Below, piece after piece: positions 15,921 through 24,766 of a DNA stretch of 64,000 bases; the first letter of the stretch is position 1; each line of letters opens with the position of its first letter. The DNA comes from Anaerolineae bacterium. Its GTDB lineage: Bacteria; Chloroflexota; Anaerolineae; Promineifilales; Promineifilaceae. The notes beneath the pieces are model-generated. The model was given only the letters and a program-made list of their open reading frames with translations. It ran no database searches and was not told the DNA's origin. The stretch lies in NCBI GenBank assembly GCA_023382655.1, contig JAHDWK010000020.1:1-64000 (forward strand), read 5' to 3'. A program made the position numbers and the translations under genes.

Positions 15921-15975
15921 GTAATCAGTAAATCGTAATCCGATTAGGGTTCACGGATTATGATTTACCGATCAC
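15921..15975. repeat. Intergenic GTAATCC-type palindrome
   Basis: Imperfect inverted repeat (AATCAGTAAATCGTAATCCG facing CGGATTATGATTTACCGAT) between two minus-strand genes. It is one of the GTAATCCG-type intergenic palindromes also seen near 39480, 41135, 53183 and 54473. Confidence 0.6.
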
Positions 15976-15976
15976 G

Positions 15977-17080
15977 TTATTCATTGGTGCGCATTTTGGT
16001 AATGGTCTCGCCGGAAAGAGTGGTGTATCGGCCGTACAAATCCACCGTCAGGCAGGAATGGACCGGCAGCACCACCAGCACGTCCCCCACATCCAGACTG
16101 TCAAACGTCTTCGCATCGGTTTTCAGGATGCCATGTTCCTGTGACAATGATACCAGTTTGCTGCTGTAAAGCATTTGTCCCCACCCATCTTTAGTCAGGC
16201 GGGCCACACGGCCGTAGATAACTTCCCCATTCACCACCATGCTGTCTCTGGAAAGATGCACGGCCCCACCATATAACACCACTCGATGCTCAACCTCATG
16301 TTTGGCCACAATGGGGCAGGCCACGCCCACAGCGATGTCCTCGGGCAAACAAGCGCCTAACCGCTGCTGCATCACATCATAAAAGACAAAATTACCGGGA
16401 CGAATTTCATCCACCCGGCCAAAATCTTCCACGATGCTGCACGCGGGTGTGTCGCCCACGGAGATGAGCAAGTTGTGCCCCTCGGCGTGTAGCAGATCGC
16501 GGACGTGGTTCAGGCGCACGGCCGTTTCGTCATAAACGGCCACAATCTCCTCTGGTGACGTGGCGCGGTAGGTCTGCCCGGCGTGGGTGAGCAGACCGGT
16601 CAGGTTCAAGCGCGGTGCGTCGGCGACGGTGTAGGCCACGTCGGTTAGCAGTTCTTCATTTTGCCAGTGGATACCGGTACGGCCGCTGCCGGCATCCACT
16701 TTCAGCCAGACATTGACATTCGCGCCCAGGAAGTTGTTCAGGGTCACGGCCGTGGCCACCGACTCTACCACCAGATGCAAATTCACCTCATGCGCCAGTT
16801 TGTTAATCGCCTTACTCTGGCGCACATTCACCGGGAACGCCACCAGGATGTCCTGCCAACCCGCCGCCGCAAAATAAACAGCCATATCCACCGACGAGGT
16901 GGTAATCTTCGTCACGCCCCGTTCGCGGAACCAGTCGCCAATGCCCGCCGACTGGTGGGTCTTAAAATGCGGCCGAAACGCCACGCCACCTGCCTGCGCC
17001 CGTGCCACCATCCGCTCAATATTGCGCATGGTTTTAGCTTTGTCCAAAAGTAACGTCGGTTTTTCTATAGAAATTGACAT
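15977..17080 (-). CDS. D-threonine aldolase/D-serine dehydratase-like PLP enzyme
   Basis: The protein of 367 residues has an alanine-racemase-type N-terminal barrel. RPHFKTHQS (K40) is the PLP Schiff-base motif. WLKVDAGSGRTGIHW and GLLTHAGQTY are typical of the D-threonine aldolase group. The C-terminal beta domain ends in PVHSCLTVDLYGRY, in which H341 and C343 match the metal-binding pair. The enzyme would cleave D-threonine or another D-3-hydroxyamino acid to glycine and an aldehyde, or deaminate D-serine; sequence alone does not decide. It is soluble and has no evident operon partner. Confidence 0.85.
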   Translation of the reverse strand: MSISIEKPTLLLDKAKTMRNIERMVARAQAGGVAFRPHFKTHQSAGIGDWFRERGVTKITTSSVDMAVYFAAAGWQDILVAFPVNVRQSKAINKLAHEVNLHLVVESVATAVTLNNFLGANVNVWLKVDAGSGRTGIHWQNEELLTDVAYTVADAPRLNLTGLLTHAGQTYRATSPEEIVAVYDETAVRLNHVRDLLHAEGHNLLISVGDTPACSIVEDFGRVDEIRPGNFVFYDVMQQRLGACLPEDIAVGVACPIVAKHEVEHRVVLYGGAVHLSRDSMVVNGEVIYGRVARLTKDGWGQMLYSSKLVSLSQEHGILKTDAKTFDSLDVGDVLVVLPVHSCLTVDLYGRYTTLSGETITKMRTNE

Positions 17081-17134
17081 TTGATTACTTCAACTTGAGC
17101 ACATGAACACGATAACACCAAAACACACCAACGC

Positions 17135-17788
17135 TTAAATCAGCCCCATATCTTTGGCTTTGAGGGCGGCCTGCGTGCGGTCGCGCACACCTAGTTTGCC
17201 CAGGATGTTGGTGACGTGGTTTTTGACGGTACCTTCGGTGATATAGAGGGCATTGGCGATTTCCCGGTTACTGGCCCCGGCGGCTAGATGCTGCAAAATT
17301 TCCAGTTCCCGTTCGGAGAGCGGTTCCACCAGTTCGGTTTGGACGGGGATGGACGGCCGTGCCCCCAGCCGGGCAAACTCCGCCACCACTTTGGCGGCAA
17401 TGGAAGGCTGCAAAAAGGATTCGCCTCCGGCGGCAGCGCGAATGGCTTCATACAGCCGCGCCGAGGGCACGTCCTTGAGCAGGTAGCCCACCGCCCCGGC
17501 GCGCAGCCCGTCAAATACATCTTCGTCATTGTCAAAAGTGGTCAAAACGATCACGCGAGTGGCCGGGTAGTCTTCCATGATGCGCCGGGTGGCGGTCACA
17601 CCATCCAGGATGGGCATCCGTAAATCCATGAGCACCACATCGGGTTGGAGATTGGCGACGGCCGTGACCGCTTCCTCGCCATTGCCCGCTTCCCCCACCA
17701 CCTCCAGGTCAGCCTGCACCGACAGGAGTGTGTGTAACCCTTCCCGGAACAACGCCTGATCATCCACCAGCAAAACCCGAATCGCCAT
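17135..17788 (-). CDS. NarL/FixJ-family response regulator
   Basis: The product of 217 residues has a receiver domain (D9/D10 acidic pocket, phospho-acceptor D55 in LMDLRMP, T83, K105 in YLLKDVP) and a LuxR-type helix-turn-helix (LSERELEILQHLAAGASNRE, then GTVKNHVTNILGKLGV). It should act as a phosphorylation-dependent DNA-binding regulator. No histidine kinase lies in the window, so it is an orphan here. A 24-bp-arm hairpin lies just upstream of its start. Confidence 0.92.
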   Translation of the reverse strand: MAIRVLLVDDQALFREGLHTLLSVQADLEVVGEAGNGEEAVTAVANLQPDVVLMDLRMPILDGVTATRRIMEDYPATRVIVLTTFDNDEDVFDGLRAGAVGYLLKDVPSARLYEAIRAAAGGESFLQPSIAAKVVAEFARLGARPSIPVQTELVEPLSERELEILQHLAAGASNREIANALYITEGTVKNHVTNILGKLGVRDRTQAALKAKDMGLI

Positions 17789-17814
17789 GCCGCAGATGAT
17801 ACCACACCTCCCCC

Positions 17815-17869
17815 GTTCGTAGTAGGCGATTCATCGCCACCACAAGGCGATGAATCACCTACTACGAAC
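17815..17869. repeat. Long intergenic hairpin
   Basis: Two 24-base arms (17815-17838 and 17846-17869) are complementary with a single G-to-A difference and a 7-base loop. It lies between the lipoprotein gene and the response regulator gene on the same strand. There is no T-run, so it could be a transcript-stabilising structure or a small mobile palindrome rather than a terminator. Confidence 0.7.
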
Positions 17870-17877
17870 CAGAGGCG

Positions 17878-19095
17878 CTATGGGAGTTCTTGCCAATCCA
17901 GCACCCGCGCATCGGGTGGCAGGTACAGGTTGATTTTGTAGATGAAATCCGGCGGGAAGGTGAGGACGTAGCCTTCGTCGGTCTGGTAGAGCAGGTAACG
18001 GCCGTCGGGACTCCATAAAGGCCACCAGGTAACACCAATGTTTTTTTGAAAACTACCGTCAAGAGCAATAACCCATGAGCCTTGTTCGGATACGACTTCA
18101 TCAACCGCATCAAAAACAACCCATTCGCTGTTGGGATGCCAGACAGGTGGATGCGTTCCGCCGCTGTATCCGGCGGGGCGAATAGGATGAAGTATTTGAA
18201 TCTCAGGCCCGCCGACATAATAAATTGCCAGTGCAACCCACTGTTCAGTTTCATTCCCATAAGAAATATTCCAGGCTATTTTCTGCCCATCAGGCGACCA
18301 TACAGGACGTTCAAATGTTGCCCAAGCGGCTTCTTCCAACATTTCTGATTCCAGGGTTAACAATTCAATCTCACCGTTTGCATGAAATAACCAGGGTTGG
18401 AAGCCAAGATCTTCGAATGTAATTGTCTGTCCATCGGGTGAGATAGAGGATGCCCGCACTGTTTCTTCGGCGAGGATTGTGGCATTACCATCTAGTGTGA
18501 CGGCCGTCATCTTACCGACAACAGACTCAAACACATCATCTTCATGGTAGGTGATGGCGAAAAATGTGTCAGGCTTATTGGGCCACCATTCGACACAACA
18601 CTCGATACTATCAGGCGTATTTGTTACATTTTGTCGGTTGCCAGTGGTCAAATCAAGTACCCAGATGTCGCCATCTTGCCCGTACAATAGACGACGGCCG
18701 TTCGGCTCTATCACCCCTGGCCTGTCAAACAACAACTCCGGCTGCCAGTTGGCATTAACGCGCCATAACCCTTCATCGGTGGTGTACACCATGCCGGGAA
18801 AGGGCGGCACAGGCGTTGGCGACGGTATAGGATCTGGCGGCCAGGGCGTGGTTGTCAGCACGGTGGGATCAACTGTGGGCGTGTGAGTGGCTGTCGGTGT
18901 CCAGGTTGGCGTCCTTGTGGCGATGGGTGGTGGGGTTCGGGTTTCCTGGAGAGAGATGGGGGTTGCTGACGGCCGTGCCACCACCGTCGCCACTTCAAGC
19001 AGATCACTACTCGCCGGTTCCACATTGCCCGTAGGCACACAGGCAGCTAAAAGCAGTATCACGAACACAATGGAAAAAAGGACAACAGATCGCAT
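17878..19095 (-). CDS. Lipoprotein with TolB/WD40-like beta-propeller
   Basis: The start has AGGAGG 6 bases before the ATG. The 405-residue product begins with a lipoprotein signal ending LLLAAC. A Thr/Pro-rich linker of about 80 residues follows (TPPPIATRTPTWTPTATHTP and similar). The C-terminal domain of about 300 residues contains propeller-type repeats (NGRRLLYGQDGDIWVLDLTT, ASSISPDGQTITF, PVWSPDGQKIAW, PLWSPDGRYLLY). It should be surface-anchored and bind or scaffold something. No ligand is evident. Part of the propeller region is more AT-rich than the linker. Confidence 0.8.
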   Translation of the reverse strand: MRSVVLFSIVFVILLLAACVPTGNVEPASSDLLEVATVVARPSATPISLQETRTPPPIATRTPTWTPTATHTPTVDPTVLTTTPWPPDPIPSPTPVPPFPGMVYTTDEGLWRVNANWQPELLFDRPGVIEPNGRRLLYGQDGDIWVLDLTTGNRQNVTNTPDSIECCVEWWPNKPDTFFAITYHEDDVFESVVGKMTAVTLDGNATILAEETVRASSISPDGQTITFEDLGFQPWLFHANGEIELLTLESEMLEEAAWATFERPVWSPDGQKIAWNISYGNETEQWVALAIYYVGGPEIQILHPIRPAGYSGGTHPPVWHPNSEWVVFDAVDEVVSEQGSWVIALDGSFQKNIGVTWWPLWSPDGRYLLYQTDEGYVLTFPPDFIYKINLYLPPDARVLDWQELP

Positions 19096-19202
19096 GAGAC
19101 ACCTCCTTTAGGTCACGGCCGTAACTATAACCCTAAAGAAGCCGCTGCGACTGAACGGATGCAGTCCATTCCCCCTACGAACCCACTATTTATTACTTGT
19201 CG

Positions 19203-20135
19203 CTAACCAAAGCGGGCAAAATCGAGCAGCTCGGCCAGGGAGCAGGTGGCCAGGCCAATAACGTGGTCGCCGCCGCCATAGTAGACGTAAACCGTGCTGT
19301 CCACCACCGGATTGGCGCAAGAAAAGACGACATTGGGCACGTCCCCTTTTAGCTCCCATAATTCCTGCGGGCCAAAAACGGCCGTCCGCGGCCGCTTGAT
19401 GATCCGGGTGGGATCATCCAGGTCTACCAGCACCACACCAAACTTATATACGTGGTCGTCATTGTAGCCATGATTTAGCAGCAGCCAGCCATGTTCCGTT
19501 TCAATGGGGACGCCGTTGCTGCCCACGCTTTTGCGGTCCCAGGCATCGGCTTCATCCACGCGCGGGCCATAGAGCAGCGCCATATCCTCTTCGCGCCAGG
19601 TGAGCAGATCGTCGGAATAGGCGATCCAGACGTTAGGCCAGCGGCGATGCAGGGCGGCGTAACGGCCGTTCACTCGCCGCGGAAACAGCACATGATCCTT
19701 GTTATCCTCCCCACGCACAATCGGCCCCAACCGCTGCCAGGTGATGCCGTTGTCGCTGACGGCAATCATGGGCAAGATGCCGCCGCCGGCATGGGTAGGT
19801 TGCGCGCCGCTAAAGTCACGGCCGTAAGCGGTATAAGTCATGGTCAAACGGCCGTCCAGCCACACCACCCGCGGGTCTTCCACCCCCCGTGAATCCGTGC
19901 CATCCGTGGGGGCCAACACCGGTTCGCGCAGACGGTTCCACTGAATGCCGTCTGCGCTGACCGCATAGCCAATGCGGCTGACCCAGTCCAACCCCTGCGC
20001 CCGGTACCACATGTGGAACAGGCCATTGTGATGCAGCACGGCCGGGTTAAAGACGTTGTAACATTCCCAGGCTGAAAGCGGATCGGGTAATAAAAGTGGA
20101 CTGGCTGGATGTCGTTTCAGTTGCATGTGTCTCAT
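19203..20135 (-). CDS. GH130-family glycoside phosphorylase
   Basis: The protein of 310 residues has the five-bladed propeller of GH130. NVFNPAVLHHNGLFHMWYRA starts the fold. GVEDPRVVW carries D87, the family's general acid, and GSNGVPIETEHGWLLLNHGY follows. GH130 enzymes phosphorolyse beta-mannosides such as mannosyl-glucose or mannobiose. It is the last gene of the sugar locus, and its ATG overlaps the YesL stop as ATGA. A hairpin covers its start region. The first ATG is used here, although a second at codon 4 is also possible. Exact substrate specificity is unknown. Confidence 0.88.
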   Translation of the reverse strand: MRHMQLKRHPASPLLLPDPLSAWECYNVFNPAVLHHNGLFHMWYRAQGLDWVSRIGYAVSADGIQWNRLREPVLAPTDGTDSRGVEDPRVVWLDGRLTMTYTAYGRDFSGAQPTHAGGGILPMIAVSDNGITWQRLGPIVRGEDNKDHVLFPRRVNGRYAALHRRWPNVWIAYSDDLLTWREEDMALLYGPRVDEADAWDRKSVGSNGVPIETEHGWLLLNHGYNDDHVYKFGVVLVDLDDPTRIIKRPRTAVFGPQELWELKGDVPNVVFSCANPVVDSTVYVYYGGGDHVIGLATCSLAELLDFARFG

Positions 20136-20797
20136 TTCCCCGGAAACTCCGAGTTTCCGGGGAAATCAATTTGAAGCCGGTTAAGAACGGCGTGGTTGGC
20201 TATCAGGGCGACCAGGATGCCCCCGGCAGCCATGATGACCAGGAAGAAGAGAGTGCTTACCAGCAGCACCAGGACTAAGGCCGCGGCCAGCGCCAGCGAA
20301 AACCCGACGTTTTGGCCGAGCATCACGGCCGCATTCCGCCATGCCAGGCGCAGCGAGGGCTGCTCCTGTTCAAACATGAGGGCCAGGGCATACAACTGCA
20401 AAAAGAGCCAGATGACCAGAAGTATCAGGTAAAACCCCTGGGCGAAGCGGGCAAACGCCGACTGGCTCAAATAGCCGGTCAACACCACGTCTCCCCAGAG
20501 GAAGAGCAAGATGATCACATTGACCAGCCCCCAGCGCCAGGCAGGCCAGAAATAGTGGCGCAAGGCAAAGAAGAAATCGCTGACTTCGGTGACTTCGCCA
20601 TGCGCCTTGCGGTTGCCCACGTAAAAGAGGGCGACAATGGCCGGTGGCGCCGTGACGATGAGCAGCGTCAGAATAAGCCAGAGCAGGTTGACAACGGCCG
20701 TGACGAACAAATCGTCTGCCATATCCCTGAGCGCCGCTCGAATAATATGACCGATACCCGGAGATGTACGGCCGTCATGCATCCCTGTCACACGCAT
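20132..20797 (-). CDS. YesL/DUF624-family membrane protein
   Basis: The product of 221 residues has five to six hydrophobic helices. It matches the YesL/DUF624 family, which accompanies CUT1 sugar importers in Firmicutes and Chloroflexota. The conserved N-terminal pattern is visible: NLLWLILTLLIVTAPPAIVA, then VSDFFFALRHYFWPAWRWGL. Its role is unknown but it is thought to assist the transporter. It follows the MalG-type permease by 58 bases and overlaps the GH130 gene, so it belongs to the same operon. Confidence 0.82.
   Translation of the reverse strand: MRVTGMHDGRTSPGIGHIIRAALRDMADDLFVTAVVNLLWLILTLLIVTAPPAIVALFYVGNRKAHGEVTEVSDFFFALRHYFWPAWRWGLVNVIILLFLWGDVVLTGYLSQSAFARFAQGFYLILLVIWLFLQLYALALMFEQEQPSLRLAWRNAAVMLGQNVGFSLALAAALVLVLLVSTLFFLVIMAAGGILVALIANHAVLNRLQIDFPGNSEFPGK
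20134..20166. repeat. Perfect hairpin at the yesL/GH130 junction
   Basis: Two perfect 15-base arms (ATTTCCCCGGAAACT 20134-20148, AGTTTCCGGGGAAAT 20152-20166) with a 3-base loop lie inside the last codons of the YesL gene and touch the GH130 start. In mRNA the stem would bury the purine-rich stretch upstream of the GH130 ATG, so it may reduce translation of the last gene. Confidence 0.75.
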
Positions 20798-20855
20798 CTC
20801 TCTCTTTCCCTACCTGCTCACTCCTCACTGCTTACTGCTTACTGCTCACTGCCAA

Positions 20856-21764
20856 CTACCCCTTCACCCCCGCATACGAAACACCCTCAATGTAATACCG
20901 GCTGAAGAAGAAGAACAACACCAGGATGGGAATAGCATTGAACATGGCTCCCACCAGCACCAGGTTGTAATTGGCATCATACTGGTCGCTAAATACCGAG
21001 AGGGCTACGTTCAACACCCACATCCGGGGCGTATTCAGATACAACAGTGGCGTCAGAAAGTTATTCCACATCCCCTGAAATTGCAGGATGAAAATTGTCA
21101 GTAACGCCGGCCGCGCCAGGGGCAGTAACACGTCCTTGTAAATCTGAAAACGGCTGGCGCCATCCATAAAAGCCGCCTCTTCCAGATCGCGGGGGATGGC
21201 CTTGAAAAATTGGGTCAGGATGAAAATGCCGCCCGCGCTCACCAGACCCGGCAAAATCAATGACCAGTACGTATTCAACAGTCCCAATTTCGCCATCAAC
21301 ACAAAGGCCGGAATAAGCGTCACCGCGCCGGGAATCATCATCGTCAACAGCATAAAGGCCAAAAGTGCGTTTTGACCGGCAAATCTCATGCGGGCAAACG
21401 CATACGCCGCCATGGAGCAAAAAATCACCTGGGCTACGGCGATAATGACCGAGAGGAAAGCGGTGTTAAACAGCCAGCGGGGAAAGGTGCCCCCCTGCCC
21501 AAAGTCTGCGTTCCATACCCGTACCCAGTTTCCCGATAACCATTCGGCGGGTAACAGTTGGGGTGGATAGGCGATAATTTCTGCGCCGGTCTTAAAGGTG
21601 CCCAGGAAAGCCAGGATAAAAGGTGTGAACATGACGAGGCCGATGAGGATGACGGCCGTGTACCGTACCACCCGGCCCACATAAAACCGCGCCGGTTTAC
21701 GCGGCCGATTTTCCGTTACCACTGCCCCCTTCATCGGGGCGGTTGGGTTGCTTGTTGTTGCCAT
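20856..21764 (-). CDS. Sugar ABC transporter permease, MalG type (CUT1)
   Basis: The ATG at 21764 has AGGAG 7 bases upstream; a TTG two codons earlier is less likely. The 302-residue protein has a basic cytoplasmic N-terminus and six membrane helices. The cytoplasmic EAA loop EEAAFMDGASRFQIYKDVLL contacts the ATPase. It pairs with the MalF-type permease 51 bases upstream. No ATPase gene is present in the locus, so a shared MsmX-like ATPase elsewhere is probably used, as in many CUT1 systems. Confidence 0.92.
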   Translation of the reverse strand: MATTSNPTAPMKGAVVTENRPRKPARFYVGRVVRYTAVILIGLVMFTPFILAFLGTFKTGAEIIAYPPQLLPAEWLSGNWVRVWNADFGQGGTFPRWLFNTAFLSVIIAVAQVIFCSMAAYAFARMRFAGQNALLAFMLLTMMIPGAVTLIPAFVLMAKLGLLNTYWSLILPGLVSAGGIFILTQFFKAIPRDLEEAAFMDGASRFQIYKDVLLPLARPALLTIFILQFQGMWNNFLTPLLYLNTPRMWVLNVALSVFSDQYDANYNLVLVGAMFNAIPILVLFFFFSRYYIEGVSYAGVKG

Positions 21765-21815
21765 TGCCAATCTCCTCCGTCAATGTAGCGCGATTTGACA
21801 AATCGCGTTACGCCC

Positions 21816-23096
21816 CTAATAAAGTTGCGTTCCCTTTTCCACAAAGCGGCGCTGGAAGTAAGTAAAGATGAAAATGATCACCGCCAGGATAAAAGCCAGA
21901 GCCGCCCCATACCCCATTTCAATCGGCCCCAACTTGCCCAGGGCACGGGTAAACACCTCATAAACCGGCGTCAGCGTGGTGCCTAGCGGGCCGCCAGAGG
22001 TGGCCAGATACACCTGGTCAAACACTTGCAGCGTGCCAATCGTGCCCAAGACCAATACCAGCACAATGATCGGGCGCAGCAGCGGCAGCGTCACTTTCCA
22101 AAACTGCTGCCAGCCAGTAGCTCCATCAATCGCCGCCGCTTCATACACCACCGGGTTAATATCTTGCAGCGCCGCCAGGAACATAATCATAAAGGTGGGC
22201 ACGGTGGTGAAGATGTTCATGGCCATCAAGGACATCAAGGCGATGCTGGGGCCGCGCAAATACCAATACTCCGAGGGAATGGCGACGCCAAACCAGGCGA
22301 CGATAATTTGAAAGAGACCGCGCGGGTCCCCTAGAAAATCTATGGGCGCCCATGTCTGACCAAACCAGCCCAGCACAGTGGCAATCCAGTAGTTGATATA
22401 ACCGGTCTTCAAATAGAGCCAGATAAAAATGAGAGTGATGACGACCGAAGAGGTAACGCTGGGGGCATAGAAAATGGTGCGGAAAAATTGTTTGAAGCGT
22501 ATGGGAGCATTAAGTAACACCGCCAGGGCAATGGCAAGGGCCGTTTGCGCGAAGGTAACGATAAAAGCGAACCAGAATACATTGTAAAGTGATTGCTGGA
22601 AAGTGCGCGAAGTAAAGGCGCGCCGGTAATTTTCCAGGCCAATCCATTCTGGTTCGGTAAAAATGCCATAATCGGTGAAGGAGATATAGAAGGCAAAAAA
22701 CAAAACGCCCAGCGTAAAGGTCAGCAGGACCAGCAAGTAGGGGGCGATAAAACCATAAGCGGCCAGCAGTTCCGCGCGCTGGCTGGGTTTGTCCCAGGCC
22801 TGGCGCACGGCGCGGGCGGCATACAAACCGATGATGACGCCCAGGATGGCCACGGCCGTTAAGAAGGGCACGGCCGTCAACCGCACCTGCTCCAGATACA
22901 ATTCCAGACTCCGGGCAATGAGCGGGTTTGTCTTTACCGGCGCATTCACCAGAGCTATCACCATCAGCACAATGACAATCACGGCAAACGCCACCGCCGC
23001 GGCCACATTGGCCCGGCCACTCGCTTTAGGGCCACTCGCTTTAGGGCCACTCGCTTTAGGGCCACTCCCTTTGGGGCGGACTTGTTGGGCTTGCAT
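21816..23096 (-). CDS. Sugar ABC transporter permease, MalF type (CUT1), with tandem-repeat N-terminus
   Basis: The start is ATG 23094-23096, which has AGGAGGTG 4-6 bases upstream. The longer reading frame begins inside an intergenic repeat. The 426-residue product has a cytoplasmic N-terminus containing four GPKAS-like units, two additional helices, and then the usual six-helix permease core. The EAA loop reads VYEAAAIDGATGWQQFWKVT. Typical MalF-type proteins of this group have about 300 residues, so the N-terminal 120 residues are an extension. It is the partner of the MalG-type permease. Confidence 0.9.
   Translation of the reverse strand: MQAQQVRPKGSGPKASGPKASGPKASGRANVAAAVAFAVIVIVLMVIALVNAPVKTNPLIARSLELYLEQVRLTAVPFLTAVAILGVIIGLYAARAVRQAWDKPSQRAELLAAYGFIAPYLLVLLTFTLGVLFFAFYISFTDYGIFTEPEWIGLENYRRAFTSRTFQQSLYNVFWFAFIVTFAQTALAIALAVLLNAPIRFKQFFRTIFYAPSVTSSVVITLIFIWLYLKTGYINYWIATVLGWFGQTWAPIDFLGDPRGLFQIIVAWFGVAIPSEYWYLRGPSIALMSLMAMNIFTTVPTFMIMFLAALQDINPVVYEAAAIDGATGWQQFWKVTLPLLRPIIVLVLVLGTIGTLQVFDQVYLATSGGPLGTTLTPVYEVFTRALGKLGPIEMGYGAALAFILAVIIFIFTYFQRRFVEKGTQLY
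23016..23075 (-). repeat. 15-bp tandem repeat inside the MalF-type gene
   Basis: Three identical 15-base units (GCCACTCGCTTTAGG) and one diverged fourth unit encode GPKAS, GPKAS, GPKAS and GPKGS near the permease N-terminus. The identity suggests recent slippage, and copy number may vary between strains. Confidence 0.85.
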
Positions 23097-23116
23097 AAAC
23101 CACCTCCTGAGGCGGT

Positions 23117-23166
23117 AATTGGGTAATTGGGCAACTACGTAATTACCCAATTACTCAATTACTCAA
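23117..23166. repeat. Intergenic TAATTGGGTAATT-type palindrome
   Basis: AATTGGGTAATTGGGCAACT faces TAATTACCCAATTACTCAAT between the solute-binding-protein and MalF genes. The same low-complexity palindrome, made from GTAATT and CAATTA words, recurs at 27709, 35389, 37895, 38706, 57524 and 59559. Confidence 0.7.
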
Positions 23167-23171
23167 TCACA

Positions 23172-24530
23172 CTACCTTACTTCATCTAATGCCGCCTGCG
23201 CTTCTTCTTGCGCCTGGGCAAAAGCCTCATCCACACTCTGGTCGTTCAGGAAAATGCGTTCCAGGGCCTGGCTAACCGCATCATTAACGCGGCCCGTGTT
23301 CGGCCCCCAGTAAGCGACGCGGCTATCTGGCAGCAGTCCACCTTCGGCAATAGCTTTGTCGTTTTCATCTTGCACCAACTCAGCCTGATCCGGGTGTGTG
23401 CTGTAGGCAAAGCCGGTTTCCACAATTTCGCCCTGATTGTCACGGCCGGTGACAAAGATGGTGAATGCGGCCGCCGCACGTGGATATTGGGTGAAGGCAT
23501 TGACGCCAATAGCATTGGTGAAAATGACATCGGCGCGGTTATCTGGCCCTTGCGGCAGGAGTACCGCTTTCCATTCCACATCGGGGAAGTCCGTGCGCAT
23601 GTAGTTGACCATCCAACCACCTTCGAGCGTCAAACCGGCCAACTCCTTGCCGATGGCTTCACCACACCAACCGGCGCTCAGGTCTGACGCCCGTTGCAGG
23701 CTCCCTTCCTGGAACATCTCCAACTGCATAGCCGCCATCTCTTTGATTTCCGGCGTATCCAGCGTCGCACTAGCGTAATCTTCGGTGGCATATGCGCCGC
23801 CATTAGAAAAGGCCCAGGGTGCAAAACGCGCCCAGTCAGCCCCCTGGCAATAACCGGCATAATCGGTGTTTTCGGCAATTGCCTGGGCGGCCGCGCGCAA
23901 ATCATCCCATGTCCAATCGGCGGTCGGTTCGTCAATGCCCGCTTCGGCAAACGCTTCTGGCAGGTAGATCAGCCCCAACGTGCCCCAATCTTTGGGCAAA
24001 CCATAGGTCTGACCATCTAGCGTGAAGATGGTGAGCAGGGGAGCAATGAAATCATCGCGGCTGACGCCGGCTTCGGCCATGTACTCGTCCAGCGCCAACA
24101 ACTGTTCGTTGGGCGCAAAAGCAGTCATCAACTGATCGTCCACGTAAAAGACATCGGGGGCGGTGCCACCAGCCATAGCCGCCTTCAGTTTGGTCTGGAA
24201 TTCGTCGGGAATGGGTTCGTAGTTAACGGTAACAGCCGGGCAGACTGCCTTGAAGCGCTCAATTGAATCCCGGTACACTTGCTGCTCGGTCTCGTTGCCC
24301 CAACCGGAAAAGGTGATGGTGGCCCCATCTTCCACTTCCATAAAGCAGTCAGCCGCCGCCTCTTCGGCCTCTTCTTCCATCTCACTATCTTCGGCCGGTT
24401 CAGAACTGGTTTCGGTGGCCGTGTCAGCCTCCGCTGCCGGTTCGGTATCTGAATCTCCACCACCACTACAAGCAAACAACAGGGCGCCTAACAACAGCGC
24501 CACGAATAAGGTAAACCAATGACGTTTCAT
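23172..24530 (-). CDS. Sugar ABC transporter solute-binding lipoprotein (CUT1)
   Basis: GGAGAAGG lies just upstream of the ATG. The 452-residue product has a lipoprotein signal (LLLGALLFACSGGG, lipid-modified Cys about residue 21) and an acidic Glu/Thr-rich linker to about residue 60. The extracellular-solute-binding fold follows: TITFSGWGNETEQQVYRDSI, AAMAGGTAPDVFYVDDQLM and TYGLPKDWGTLGLIYL. It captures the sugar for the two permeases downstream. The gene has its own 236-base upstream gap with an inverted repeat, so it may have a promoter apart from the GH65 gene. Confidence 0.92.
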   Translation of the reverse strand: MKRHWFTLFVALLLGALLFACSGGGDSDTEPAAEADTATETSSEPAEDSEMEEEAEEAAADCFMEVEDGATITFSGWGNETEQQVYRDSIERFKAVCPAVTVNYEPIPDEFQTKLKAAMAGGTAPDVFYVDDQLMTAFAPNEQLLALDEYMAEAGVSRDDFIAPLLTIFTLDGQTYGLPKDWGTLGLIYLPEAFAEAGIDEPTADWTWDDLRAAAQAIAENTDYAGYCQGADWARFAPWAFSNGGAYATEDYASATLDTPEIKEMAAMQLEMFQEGSLQRASDLSAGWCGEAIGKELAGLTLEGGWMVNYMRTDFPDVEWKAVLLPQGPDNRADVIFTNAIGVNAFTQYPRAAAAFTIFVTGRDNQGEIVETGFAYSTHPDQAELVQDENDKAIAEGGLLPDSRVAYWGPNTGRVNDAVSQALERIFLNDQSVDEAFAQAQEEAQAALDEVR

Positions 24531-24554
24531 GTTCCTTCTCCTTTCAAATTGTCG

Positions 24555-24579
24555 GGAGACGTTGCATTGCGACGTCTCC
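24555..24579. promoter_or_regulatory. Inverted repeat upstream of the sugar-binding-protein gene
   Basis: GGAGACGT (24555-24562) and ACGTCTCC (24572-24579) form an 8-bp stem with a 9-base loop, 25-49 bases before the binding-protein ATG. It could be an operator or a processing hairpin protecting the downstream message. It does not match the CGAACGTTCG sites of the LacI promoter. The rest of the 24580-24766 gap shows no gene. Confidence 0.4.
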
Positions 24580-24766
24580 TATTTCATTAAATTGTGAAGG
24601 TCAATATCACGGCAATCTGGTTGTTCGTTGTTATAATCCTGCCGGGACTTGACCGTCTCATGGGCCGGGCCGCACATTCATGCCTTGCCGGGTGCGCGTG
24701 TGCGGTGCGGCTTACCTCTTGCTGTGGCACGATCTGAAGACCGGCCATAGCCAAATAATCTGTCCA

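Noticed and set aside
24661..24766. GC-rich stretch after the GH65 gene considered as a third attC site
   Set aside because: It has short inverted words around GTGCGCGTGTGCGG but no RYYYAAC/GTTRRRY pair.
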